Shown: positions 26,946-35,758 of the stretch, piece after piece
Layout of the letters: every line of letters starts with the position of its first letter
Position numbering within the stretch: the stretch's first letter is position 1
Origin: Mesorhizobium sp. AR10
Lineage (GTDB): Bacteria; Pseudomonadota; Alphaproteobacteria; Rhizobiales; Rhizobiaceae
NCBI RefSeq assembly: GCF_024746795.1
Contig: NZ_CP080523.1
Span: forward strand, 496,001 to 560,000
Direction of reading: 5' to 3'
Length of the DNA stretch: 64,000 nucleotides
Program-made: the position numbers and the translations under genes
The notes under the pieces: model-generated
What the model was told of the DNA's origin: nothing
Databases searched by the model: none
The model's input: only the letters and a program-made list of their open reading frames with translations

Positions 26946-29051
26946 TCATCGAGCGCTTTGGCTGTCAGTTGGCGGCAACGCCGATATTGCGCGGTTTCCG
27001 TGATGTTCCAATATTGGTTCCAGTCGGAGCTTGATCGATCCGGCGGGCTGAATCGTGAAGTCGGAGGCGAGGTCCTGATAAGACAGAACAGCAAGATCGA
27101 TCCCGTTTCGGCTTAGAAAACCGCGGACGAAGCGTCGGACATCCATTGAAGTCAATACGACAGGGAGGGTCTGACCTGGTGCTGCGCTGGAAAGGATCTG
27201 ACGCATCTGTGACAGCAGCGCTTCGCTTTGCCGATCCTCTAACACGAGATATGGGCCTGCAGCCGAATCCCGAACCGCGCTGCGCATGAAATCCTCAGTC
27301 TCACGTTCGATAACGAAGGCGGGCACGATTCCGTGTGTGGCATAGCGGTGACAGATCTGCCGCTTCATGCCAGAACGAACGTATTCCGTGAGCAGTGCGA
27401 CGTTTTGCTCACGTTCGCTCCATTCGGCCAATGCCTCCAAGACGAGTCGGGTATTGCGGATGGGGATACCTTCATCCAGCAGGCGGCGCAGCACATCGGC
27501 AATCCGAGGGATTGGCGTGGTGCGCAGCACCTCCTTCACCAGATCAGCGTATTCCTGCTCCATGCGACCCAGCAAATGGCGGGTTTCTTGGATGCCCACC
27601 AAGCGCGGTGCATAGCGGGTCAAGGTCGCATGGATACGCAACGCGAGGCGTTCGCTGGGACGGTGATGCCCGATGCCGGCGGCATTGAGAGCCGGCGCAT
27701 GGCTTTGTTCGACCCAGATTTTGTCCATTTCTGGATCATGCCGAAATGGGATGCCGCTCGATTCAATGCTCGCCAGATCGTCTGTGAGGGTGAGCTGTGT
27801 CGGATTAATCAAATCCTGTTCGACTGGCACGCCCTCGACATCTATCCTGAATTGCGACTCGGGCAGCTGCTGGTCGACCGCGACTGGGATGCGCGGAACG
27901 ACAATGCCGAGATCGGCTGAGACTAGTTGCGAAACGCGTGCAATGTGCTGTTGTAATTCAACTTGGTCGATCGCATGCGTAAGGCTCGGCGCAAGGAAGA
28001 AGGCGATCGGACATGCCTCTGCAGGGACGGTTTCCTTCTCTACTGGCGCTGCAGTTGCAGCATCGACCTTGCCGGCGCCCGGCACATCACCCTTGACAAT
28101 GCTTGCCGCGGCGAAGACTGCGGCCAAGATCAGAAAGACGGGCAGGGGGAAACCAGGAACGAACCCCATCACAACCAAGACGCAGGCCGCCAGCCGCAAT
28201 GCTCGCTTACTGGCGGTGAGTTGCTTGACTATGTCCGTACCAAGGTTGGAACTTGCAGCCCCAGTTACGCGAGTGACGATGGTCGCCGCCGTAATTGAGA
28301 GCAGCAGGGCCGGAATCTGCGAGATCAACGCATCACCTATCGTCAGCAGAGTATAGTGATGCAGCACCTCGCCGAACGACATGCCCTTCGAGAGCAGGCC
28401 GATCGAAATCCCACCCAGCATGTTGATGAAGATAACCACCAGCCCCGCAATGGCGTCGCCCTTCACAAATTTCATCGCGCCATCCATCGCGCCATAAAGT
28501 TGGCTTTCCCTCTCCAATGTGGCGCGCCGCCTGCGCGATTCGTTGGCATCGATGTGGCCGTTGCGTAACTCTGCGTCGACCGCCATTTGCTTGCCCGGCA
28601 GAGCGTCGAGCGTGAAGCGCGCCGCCACTTCTGCGACACGTTCAGCGCCCTTCGCGAGGACCATGAATTGCACCATGGTCACGACCAGAAATATGACAAA
28701 ACCTACGACGATATTGCCTGAGATTACGAAATCGCCGAAGGTGTGGATGATGCTGCCTGCCTCCCCCTCGGCCAGGATCAGTCGCGTCGTTGCGATGGTG
28801 AGCGCCAGACGGAATACCGTGGATATCAAAATGACGCCGGGCAACGACGAAAAATCGAGTGGCGTGCTGACATACAGGGCGACCAATAGCAGCAGTATGG
28901 CCAATCCCATATTGAATCCGATCAGCGTGTCGATCACCATGATCGGGATTGGCATGACCATCATAGCTACGGCTAGAAGCAGCATCAACGCGACCATTAA
29001 GTCCGGGTTGGCCGGCGCACGCTCGATGAAGTTACGCAAAACGTTGGCCAT
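26946..29051 (-). CDS. rhcV: RhcV, T3SS export gate protein (SctV/FlhA family)
   Basis: RhcV is the large inner-membrane gate of the secretion machine. It forms a nonameric cytosolic ring that receives substrates. The 701-residue product has eight N-terminal membrane segments (first about residues 17-37, MVALMLLLAVAMMVMPIPIM). It also has the FHIPEP family signature (RFTLDALPGKQMAVDAELRN, about 145-165) and a C-terminal cytoplasmic domain from about residue 330. Length is normal and no frame damage is seen. It follows y4yQ after a 410-bp gap, which is unusually long for this operon. Confidence 0.95.
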   Translation of the reverse strand: MANVLRNFIERAPANPDLMVALMLLLAVAMMVMPIPIMVIDTLIGFNMGLAILLLLVALYVSTPLDFSSLPGVILISTVFRLALTIATTRLILAEGEAGSIIHTFGDFVISGNIVVGFVIFLVVTMVQFMVLAKGAERVAEVAARFTLDALPGKQMAVDAELRNGHIDANESRRRRATLERESQLYGAMDGAMKFVKGDAIAGLVVIFINMLGGISIGLLSKGMSFGEVLHHYTLLTIGDALISQIPALLLSITAATIVTRVTGAASSNLGTDIVKQLTASKRALRLAACVLVVMGFVPGFPLPVFLILAAVFAAASIVKGDVPGAGKVDAATAAPVEKETVPAEACPIAFFLAPSLTHAIDQVELQQHIARVSQLVSADLGIVVPRIPVAVDQQLPESQFRIDVEGVPVEQDLINPTQLTLTDDLASIESSGIPFRHDPEMDKIWVEQSHAPALNAAGIGHHRPSERLALRIHATLTRYAPRLVGIQETRHLLGRMEQEYADLVKEVLRTTPIPRIADVLRRLLDEGIPIRNTRLVLEALAEWSEREQNVALLTEYVRSGMKRQICHRYATHGIVPAFVIERETEDFMRSAVRDSAAGPYLVLEDRQSEALLSQMRQILSSAAPGQTLPVVLTSMDVRRFVRGFLSRNGIDLAVLSYQDLASDFTIQPAGSIKLRLEPILEHHGNRAISALPPTDSQSAR

Positions 29052-29461
29052 CCGAGGCCCCTCTATGATGGTTTGAGAATTGCTCTGCTGCTACGCAGCT
29101 TTCGAAGACCCATCAGAGGGCATCGCTTGCGCTTGAGAACGAGAGGCAGGCACGAGGACGTGCTTGCCAGGAGGTACCCAGTCTGTCCAGAACCGTAAGG
29201 GCCTCACCGCTGATGACCTTCGAGATGAACGCATACGCGATCAGCTGTATATCCCGAAAACTACCGTGGGCAGCGAGCCGCAACCGGAGCCGCTAGCCTT
29301 TGATCAAGCTGCTCCGGTTCTGCCGGAGCAGCACAATTCGCCGTAACTCGTCCCGCGGGACGACGATGCCTTCACGCACCGCACGATAGCGAGGCGACAG
29401 GATAGATGGGGCAGCTTGACCACGGCGTTCTCCTTAATATGGCCTGCGAACTTGGAAATCA
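29052..29461. other. Long gap inside the nopC operon
   Basis: About 410 bp separate y4yQ from rhcV. On the minus strand short pieces such as REGIVVPRDELRR appear, but no complete gene. The gap may hold the remnant of an insertion or an internal promoter; no tts box was recognised in it. Confidence 0.5.
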
Positions 29462-30352
29462 TTAATACGGGAGAGCAGCAAGGCGGCCATTTCGGCTGAG
29501 CAGGACACGACGGTCCTCGATCCGATCGACCATCCACCCATCACCCAAAATGGCGCCGACAAAATACTTCTCACCAGCGATTACGACATACGGCAGGGGC
29601 CCGCGCCAAACAGCTTCAACGGCGATTGCGGATGGCGCCTTCTCCTCTTTGATGACCACTCCATTGACCAGTGTTAGAGCGCCCTTCGTGCGATGATCGA
29701 ACCACTGCTGAACCTTCTGCCAACCGATGACCGATGCAGACGTGACGGTCCCTTCAGCGGTCACAACACCCTTTGCGGAGCCGATCTTAATATCGAGCAG
29801 GCCCGCTTTGTCGACTTCCTGTTGCAGGTCTTTGGCCGCTGCCACGTTAGTCTGATCGTCAGCGCGGTTACTGCTCAGCTTGGACTCAAGGTCGGCACCA
29901 GGTGAATTGGTGCTCAATGCACCAGCGTTGCCGTAGTAGGAGAAAATGGCCGAGAGCGCGCCGATCCCGAGAGAGCCGAGTAACACCAAGGCAAGCACGG
30001 AGATGGAAAGACGTGGTATGCCGATCGCACTGGCTGGCGCAGCATCCTGCACTGACCAGAGAATGGACATCGCGCCTGCATGAATGACGACCGGAAGGGG
30101 CACCACAACGCACTCCCCTGCCGCAATATTCCTGTTGTCTTCCATCCTGAGGCCGGCTGCAAGCGCCTCGACCTCGATCGAATTGCCAAGAAGAGCCATA
30201 CGAAAATGATGCGGCGCGAGTCCTTGCTCGACGAAGATTATATCCGCATCGAGGCCACTGCCGATCAAGCCCGTTTCTAGAGCCGCCTTACCGGTCAGTC
30301 CGCAATAGAGCCCCGACAGAACTTCGAAATGAAGGGAAACGGCGTCATTCAA
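29462..30352 (-). CDS. y4yQ: Y4yQ, inner-membrane ring protein (SctD family)
   Basis: SctD proteins form the outer of the two inner-membrane rings of the T3SS. The N-terminus (about residues 1-105) has the FHA-like cytoplasmic fold (FEVLSGLYCGLTGKAALETG, then GSGLDADIIF). A single membrane segment follows (LSISVLALVLLGSLGIGALS, about 120-140). The periplasmic part has BON-like repeats (DIKIGSAKGVVTAEGTVTSA). No ATG is near the conserved start. I use the TTG at 30352 with GGGAG 7 bases upstream; the frame is open to a GTG at 30427. It lies between nopA and rhcV. Confidence 0.82.
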   Translation of the reverse strand: MNDAVSLHFEVLSGLYCGLTGKAALETGLIGSGLDADIIFVEQGLAPHHFRMALLGNSIEVEALAAGLRMEDNRNIAAGECVVVPLPVVIHAGAMSILWSVQDAAPASAIGIPRLSISVLALVLLGSLGIGALSAIFSYYGNAGALSTNSPGADLESKLSSNRADDQTNVAAAKDLQQEVDKAGLLDIKIGSAKGVVTAEGTVTSASVIGWQKVQQWFDHRTKGALTLVNGVVIKEEKAPSAIAVEAVWRGPLPYVVIAGEKYFVGAILGDGWMVDRIEDRRVLLSRNGRLAALPY

Positions 30353-30378
30353 GGATGATCTCCCGAACAAGAAGAGAA

Positions 30379-30402
30379 GCCGCACGGCAATTGCCATGCG
30401 GC
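30379..30402. promoter_or_regulatory. Stem-loop upstream of y4yQ
   Basis: GCCGCACGGCAATTGCCATGCGGC is a 24-base near-perfect palindrome with one mismatched pair, 27-50 bases upstream of the proposed y4yQ start. In the mRNA it could slow or protect translation of y4yQ relative to the strongly needed nopA. Confidence 0.5.
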
Positions 30403-30444
30403 TCATCTTGGTTCCACATCGCGCCACCTGGGGGGGGGCACGTT

Positions 30445-30465
30445 CGGGGCTACTCTAGAGCCCCG
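30445..30465. promoter_or_regulatory. Stem-loop just after the nopA stop
   Basis: CGGGGCT and AGCCCCG form a 7-bp stem with a 7-base loop, 10 bases after the nopA stop codon. No U-run follows on the minus strand, so it is probably an mRNA-stabilising or processing hairpin and not a full terminator. A run of nine G (30430-30438) lies beside it. Confidence 0.55.
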
Positions 30466-30474
30466 CTTCCGACA

Positions 30475-30690
30475 CTACTGAACGCGTTCGTCGGCCGCCT
30501 TCTTGATTGTGTTGAGGTTGGTCGTAAGAGTGCGCAGCTGGATACTCCTAGCCGTAGCCTCCAAGCTAACCGCCGTTAGCTCCGCGAGTTGCGCCTGGAA
30601 CGCGGCAGCCCCAGCAGCTTTGGTAGCTACGTCTACAGCACCTGAAGCGGCAGTACCAGCCGCACTAGTAGCAGTACCTACTTTACTCAT
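30475..30690 (-). CDS. nopA: NopA, T3SS pilus/needle subunit
   Basis: NopA builds the extracellular pilus of rhizobial T3SSs. The 71-residue product starts MSKVGTATSAAGTAASGAVD and ends in a helix (LTTNLNTIKKAADERVQ), small, Ala-rich and without Cys, as usual for the family. The ATG at 30690 is preceded by AAAGGAAAAC; a longer frame to 30711 adds MNRKENN and was rejected. It follows nopC by 70 bp, and both are expected to be driven from the tts box at 31103-31133. Confidence 0.9.
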   Translation of the reverse strand: MSKVGTATSAAGTAASGAVDVATKAAGAAAFQAQLAELTAVSLEATARSIQLRTLTTNLNTIKKAADERVQ

Positions 30691-30760
30691 GTTGTTTTCC
30701 TTTCTGTTCAAACTGTGCCGTCACCAACAGCACGCACCTCCTGACGCGGACCATCCGACG

Positions 30761-31042
30761 TCAGGCATCCTCTTCAGTTTCTGCCATAGCATCCTCCGCT
30801 TCATCCATGGCATCGCTTGCAATTTGCAGCGCAACCGCACGAAGAGTGCTTTCGAACTCGCTTTGAACTGCAGCTTGGTCAGAAATGGTTGGACGATCCG
30901 CCGGTTCGCTCCCGCCAACCGGCCTGCTCTGACCAGAAGACCCGGTGGATCCTTGATGCGGCTGTCCATCCGAATGTCCATGGCCCTTTTGGGCCAAGGA
31001 AACACCGATGTTGCCACCTCCACTACCAATTGCTGCGACCAT
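30761..31042 (-). CDS. nopC: NopC, small secreted T3SS protein
   Basis: NopC is secreted by the rhizobial T3SS and encoded directly before nopA. The 93-residue product starts MVAAIGSGGGNIGVSLAQKG, is Gly/Ser-rich in the first half, and ends in an acidic helical region (SDAMDEAEDAMAETEEDA). This pattern, the place in the operon and the tts box 60 bp upstream support the call. Small secreted proteins of this kind lack a signal peptide, as here. Confidence 0.8.
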   Translation of the reverse strand: MVAAIGSGGGNIGVSLAQKGHGHSDGQPHQGSTGSSGQSRPVGGSEPADRPTISDQAAVQSEFESTLRAVALQIASDAMDEAEDAMAETEEDA

Positions 31043-31102
31043 CAGTTACTCCGGCATCTGTTTCCATTGGTGGCGACGCGTAACAAGCTCAATCTCCTCA
31101 AG

Positions 31103-31133
31103 CTATGAGCGTGAGCTTTCGAGAAGCTGACGA
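31103..31133 (-). promoter_or_regulatory. tts box upstream of nopC
   Basis: Read on the minus strand: GTCAGCTTCTCGAAAGCT (core 31131 to 31114), followed by the CTCA/TA half. The core matches the tts-box consensus fully. It points toward nopC, 61 bp away, and would be the TtsI-activated promoter of nopC-nopA-y4yQ-rhcV-y4yS. Confidence 0.88.
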
Positions 31134-31865
31134 GTCTCAACAAAATGCGGCGCTACCGCAAAATAAATGGTCGTGCACGATCTGGCCTTCGTGCGCGGCA
31201 AGGTCATGATGTGGACAGTCGGTTCTAGCGCGGCAGTTGTAGTGACGCGAATGATGTTGTCGCCTTAAGATGGCGCAAAGAAAGCCAGGACATGTCAGGC
31301 CGTGACTGAGCGCCCACCGTCGGTGCGGTCCTCCTCACAGGTGACGCCGGTTGCCGCCTGCCATCAGGCTGTGCTGTGGCCGTACTCCTGCTCTCCGCTC
31401 TCTCTTAGTCACCGATTGCACGCACGCGACGCCTGTTTGTGCCGGTATTAAACGTCTGCGATCCGCGCGTCGGCCGCCCAACCTACGGCGCTACCGCGTG
31501 CGCATCACCTGGATATCCATTCGGTCGTCCTACGCTTCCGGCGCGTCCAGGCTGCGCCACTGCGCTATCAATAGCCGCTGCCGGTCAGTGACCCGCCGGC
31601 CTGAGCGCGTCTGTGCTCCCCGCCTTCGATGCGAAGTTTTTTCAGCGGGCCACCAACGCAGCTTCGGGGAACTAAACGCGGTGTCCACTGGATCATTGCC
31701 ATCCTTCTTGCGCGAGTTGACATCAAGCAGGGCGCCACGCCGGAATCGACGTGGCACGAAGAGAGGCGGCGGTTGCGTTCATTTGGGCCAGGCAGCGCTC
31801 GACGACCAAGCGTCTAAGGATCACCGACAACGCTGAACGTATCTCCCCTGCATCGGAGCTAGACC
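31134..31865. other. Gene-poor stretch
   Basis: Open frames here are short, overlap on both strands and show no family features. The stretch separates the nopC promoter from the effector region. Confidence 0.5.
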
Positions 31866-31950
31866 ATGACTGGTATTGGCCGAACCGGGAAATCGTTCAT
31901 TTGGGAACCTGCAGCCGACCGCATCAGGGGAGGGCACGGCTCTCGCGCTG
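31866..31950 (+). pseudogene. Possible N-terminal remnant related to the large effector
   Basis: The ATG at 31866 has atcggag 8 bases upstream and begins MTGIGRTGKS, nearly the same as the start of the large effector at 32908 (MTGIGRSGRSRIG) and of its damaged copy at 62908 (MTGIGRSGKSRIG). After about 10 residues the similarity stops and an IS6 remnant follows at about 32010. It may be the start of a third, destroyed copy. Confidence 0.35.
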
Positions 31951-32009
31951 ATCTTGTGAGGAGGCGCTGGGGTAGACGCACGTTCATGGGTTGTGGCGGG
32001 CTGTCGAGC

Positions 32010-32330
32010 AGGACTGATATGTTCTCGACGGGAACGTCCAGGATCGCCGCAGTACCAAGGCCGCTAGGCGCCTGCTCACCGTCTGTTGAACAACAGGCCT
32101 GGCACCAACGCGCATCATTACCGACAGCTGCGCTCCTACAGAGCGACGAAACGGCAGGTCATCCCGGATGTCGAGCACCGCGCGCACAGGGGCCCTAACA
32201 TTGGGCCAAGAATTCCCACGAGCCGCTGCAAAAGCGCACGAGCAAGGCTTCCGTTCGCTGGAAAACCTGCAGCACTTCTTCGATCTTCTCAACCTTCCGT
32301 AATCTGTTCGCGCAGCCGGCTCAAAGCGCT
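32010..32330 (+). pseudogene. IS6-family transposase, C-terminal remnant
   Basis: Joined frames give YRATKRQVIPDVEHRAHRG and then FRSLENLQHFF, the region after the second catalytic Asp of IS6-family transposases. The frame is broken several times. It resembles the intact C-terminal part at 61821-62284 (for example RSYGAAKREIMPGVEHRSHK). Confidence 0.72.
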
Positions 32331-32474
32331 CCATCGGTCAACGCTATCGCGGAACGGAAAGTTATGGCCCGAGCCCCCGCCTGACATTTCCGTCTGCGCT
32401 CCCTTCACGTCCAACTAAGATACCCCAATCGCTAACGCATGAGCCAGGTCGGTTTTTGCGTCCCGAGGAGCCCT

Positions 32475-32505
32475 TCGTCAGCTAATCGTCAGATAGGCGG
32501 TCTAG
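32475..32505 (+). promoter_or_regulatory. tts box upstream of the large effector gene
   Basis: GTCAGCTAATCGTCAGAT followed by aggcggtctA matches the tts-box pattern with about four differences in the core, close to the nopB box in this window, which also has TCGTCAG in the second half. It points toward the effector gene, 400 bp downstream. Confidence 0.7.
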
Positions 32506-32907
32506 ACCTGCCACGCCAAGCCAGCCTGAACTCAATGCGAAATATAGGAGTGCGAATCGTCATGTATGGTCAATTGGTGGCTCGTCCGATGTGCACTACC
32601 CCCACTTTGGCTAAGCTGACCTTGGTAACCGCCCGGCGATCGGACGCAGAAGCCAAAGGCTTGCAGACATGGCTGCCCGGATGCGCTTAGCCGGAGCAGG
32701 TTCCAGCGGCAGCTCATTTTCGGCGTAAGTGGGCGAACAACCGTGCCGGTGAAGGCAGCAAGCAAGCCCACACTAGTCTCTGCTGAGGACAAAGAGCAGT
32801 GGTACAGGGCGCACCAAGCTCCCGCAGGTCAGGGCCCAGATCCACTACGGCTGAGCGACATCAGCCCCAACACAATGGCGCATTCTTGCCAATATCGGAG
32901 ATGTAAT

Positions 32908-35490
32908 ATGACGGGCATTGGTCGATCTGGCAGATCGCGCATAGGGAATGCTGGAGCCGACAGCACGTTGGGGGCGAGCAGTTCGCGCTCGCAATCCAGT
33001 GTTGCTCCTGGGGACGGCAGTCAATCGTTCGGATCCGTTGTCGAGCGGATCCGCTCTGGGGCTCAAGATAGAGGGACGTCCTCCGCGCGCGGTGCCGATG
33101 ATGCCCTGGGCGACGGGTCTTCCGGCCACTCCGTTGGCGCACATCGAACCCTGACTGCTGCGCCACGTGAAGCCGCTGCGCCACCTGCGGCGGTTGCGCG
33201 GCAACGCGATTTTCCCTCAGTCTCGGAGGGTGGAGCCACGGCGTCCGAGGGCGGAGCTACGGCGCCGGTCGCCAGCCAGCCTGCAAGTTCGAGTGTGGCA
33301 GTTCCCACTTCTTTGACAGGCGAAGAAATCAACGCGGCAAAGCTACGAATGCTCGGCCTGCTTAACGAGCTTGACGGTTGCCGTGATGCGGCCCTGCGCG
33401 GACACAACTCGTGGGAGGAGGCGCAAGATCAGATGGATCGGCTCATCAATGCAGGCTCGACAGTTCTGAACTACTACGCAAGCCTGCCCCCGGCAGTGGC
33501 GCGTAGCATTCTGTCCGACGATCGGGCGCGTGAATTCCGCGACGAAACGCTCAATCGGGCGAAGCAATGCAACACGTTGGCCACCAATATACTCTACAAC
33601 TTGCGCGAAAAAAGGGAGGCTGCGGACGCGGTACTCCACAAGTTGCGCGCATCCAGCACTCCCCGCGACCAGCTGAGCCGAGCAGTTTCCAGTGTGGCGA
33701 AGCACTATGTGGCCCTCATGGAGTGGTGGGAAAAGAAGCTGCGGCGCTGCGAACGGATGCGGTCCGTCTGCGCCGCCACTGCCAACTTACCGAGCGCAAC
33801 GGCCGAGATGCGAGAGGGCGAACAGGCCGCACTGCGCGTGCACACCGGCTGGGCAGCGAATTTGAAGGTCATGGTGCTGCAATCGCGGGTCGCTCTCGCG
33901 CAGCTCAAGATTGAGCCGCTGGCGAGCACATTCGAAACAGCCGTGAGGGAAATCCTCATAGGTGAGGACCGGAAGGTGCGTCTGCTGGGGACCTTCATCA
34001 GCGACGTTTTTCCGGCATTCCACTCGACCCGCGACGCTGTGATGTCCAGCGAAGGGCGTCCACTCGACGCAGAGCACCGCGCCGTGCTGGAAGGAGTCAT
34101 GGAGCGGCTTTCGGAATTTGGATTGGCGTTGCACGACATGCTTGCCAAGTTAGGCGATGACCGAACAGGTGCCGGCCTCCCATTGGAACTGTTGGGCCAG
34201 ATCGTGGACGACGCATGGATCACTGCGCACGAGGTCATGCACTTCCTGGAACTGCAGCCGAAGTCGCCAGCCATCATTGCATCGCCGGCAGCCGCTGGTG
34301 CTGCAAAACCGGCCGGCACTGCCGGCACGGCTACAATCGCCGAAACCTTGGCACAACAACTGCAGACCAAAGCCATCATTGCACCGCCGGCCGACGCTCG
34401 CGCTGCGATACCGGCCGACACTGCCAGCGAGGCTGCAGGGGCCCAAGGCACTGCAGTGGGCAAGAAACGGAAAGCGAAAGGGAAAGACAGGCAGGCCGCT
34501 GGCGCCGGCACTTCGGCCGCCGGTGCTAGCTCTTCGGCCGCCGGCCAGCCGGAGCCGCAAGTCGCTGCAAACGACGGCGATCCGGCGCCAGCAGCCAAGG
34601 TTGTCGTGCTTTCCGATCTAGGTACGAAAAAGCTCGTGAGTGCGGAGGAGGCGCCGGATGCGAGTGCGTCGGCGGCGGCTGCACGCTTGGCGATCTGGCA
34701 GGCCCCGGCTTCGGAGCAGATGCTGGCACGGTTGGCCGAACTCCTGAAGTTCGATCTGGCTGGTCAGCAAAAGGCCGTCTCGCAAGCGCGCCAGATGAAA
34801 CCCGAGAACGCCGAACACGTCGTGGACACCGTGGTCGAGCGTCTGCAGACCCAGGCCGCCGAGATGCAGGCCTGTCTGGCCGCGTTTAAGCAGCATGATA
34901 GTCTCCTCCGACTCTCGCCTTCGCAAGTACCCAAAGTGCACGAAGACACAGAACAGCTCAAGAGAATGTTGGGCCAGGCGCAGGGACTGGCCAAGGCTTT
35001 GAAAGAGCAAAAGGCCACGATTACGATCGAATGCATGAAGACCTACGCATTTCCGTCGCAGAAGTACCTTGAACACTTGCGGCAGGCCAAGGAGTTGACG
35101 CCTGCGGATCCACCGCAGCCGTTGAGGGGGGAGCCAGGGACGCTGTTCGAGATCCGGCTGCAGCCCAAGGCGCTGCGCAATGGTGCAAAGCCGAAACCGA
35201 TGTGGGTGCACATCCATACGAAGGAGTCGGTACATGCGGGGCAGTTGGCGACGCTGAATGACGCCGACTTCGTCGCTTGCCACGTCAAATCCAATGAACA
35301 GCGCGGCCACAATCGCCAGTGGCAGGACGCCCGGGCTGCGATCGGTCACGAGAACGTCGTAATCCACCGCGGCAAGCTCACCCCTGCGTTCTGCAAGTCC
35401 CTGTTGACCGGAGGGCTCAGCGGCTACCCACGCCATCCGCTTGCCGCGGTGGAGCACCGGTCAACACCGGCTGCTCGACACGCGATATAG
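32908..35490 (+). CDS. Large Ala-rich type III effector (possibly XopP/HLK-like)
   Basis: This 860-residue protein has a Ser/Gly-rich N-terminus (MTGIGRSGRSRIGNAGADST), as T3SS substrates often have. A long helical domain follows (about residues 140-460, with coiled-coil character: LLNELDGCRDAALRGHNSWE). Then comes an Ala/Pro-rich linker with a lysine-rich stretch (KKRKAKGKDR, about 525). The C-terminal helical domain ends in VHIHTKESVHAGQLATL and IHRGKLTP. The C-terminal pattern reminds me of XopP/HLK effectors of Xanthomonas and Ralstonia, from memory. The frame is open to 32743, but the ATG at 32908 with GGAG 7 bases before it matches the start of the copy at 62908. A tts box lies upstream. 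Confidence 0.75.
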   Translation: MTGIGRSGRSRIGNAGADSTLGASSSRSQSSVAPGDGSQSFGSVVERIRSGAQDRGTSSARGADDALGDGSSGHSVGAHRTLTAAPREAAAPPAAVARQRDFPSVSEGGATASEGGATAPVASQPASSSVAVPTSLTGEEINAAKLRMLGLLNELDGCRDAALRGHNSWEEAQDQMDRLINAGSTVLNYYASLPPAVARSILSDDRAREFRDETLNRAKQCNTLATNILYNLREKREAADAVLHKLRASSTPRDQLSRAVSSVAKHYVALMEWWEKKLRRCERMRSVCAATANLPSATAEMREGEQAALRVHTGWAANLKVMVLQSRVALAQLKIEPLASTFETAVREILIGEDRKVRLLGTFISDVFPAFHSTRDAVMSSEGRPLDAEHRAVLEGVMERLSEFGLALHDMLAKLGDDRTGAGLPLELLGQIVDDAWITAHEVMHFLELQPKSPAIIASPAAAGAAKPAGTAGTATIAETLAQQLQTKAIIAPPADARAAIPADTASEAAGAQGTAVGKKRKAKGKDRQAAGAGTSAAGASSSAAGQPEPQVAANDGDPAPAAKVVVLSDLGTKKLVSAEEAPDASASAAAARLAIWQAPASEQMLARLAELLKFDLAGQQKAVSQARQMKPENAEHVVDTVVERLQTQAAEMQACLAAFKQHDSLLRLSPSQVPKVHEDTEQLKRMLGQAQGLAKALKEQKATITIECMKTYAFPSQKYLEHLRQAKELTPADPPQPLRGEPGTLFEIRLQPKALRNGAKPKPMWVHIHTKESVHAGQLATLNDADFVACHVKSNEQRGHNRQWQDARAAIGHENVVIHRGKLTPAFCKSLLTGGLSGYPRHPLAAVEHRSTPAARHAI

Positions 35491-35758
35491 TCGGGGGCTC
35501 GCAGTAAAGTGCCGCTTGTGGTGACACCATGAGTCATACCTCCGAAATCTGGAGGCCAGAGGGTCGTTGGTCCAGATGCTGGCAGTTGAGCCTCTCTGGT
35601 CTTGAGCCAAACAGCGTATGCCGCGAACTGCACGGGTTGCCGGCCCCGCACCTCAATTATCGCAAAGAGGGCGAGCGGCGCTGGTGCGCGGAACACTCCG
35701 GCCAAAACTTGCCTGAAGCGGACGCCCGATTTGAGCTGTCGCGTCGAAGGAATTGCAG

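Noticed and set aside
32743..32907. Upstream start of the large effector (MPVKAASKP...)
   Set aside because: The duplicated copy starts at MTGIGRSG, and the upstream part matches the end of a neighbouring gene in that copy.
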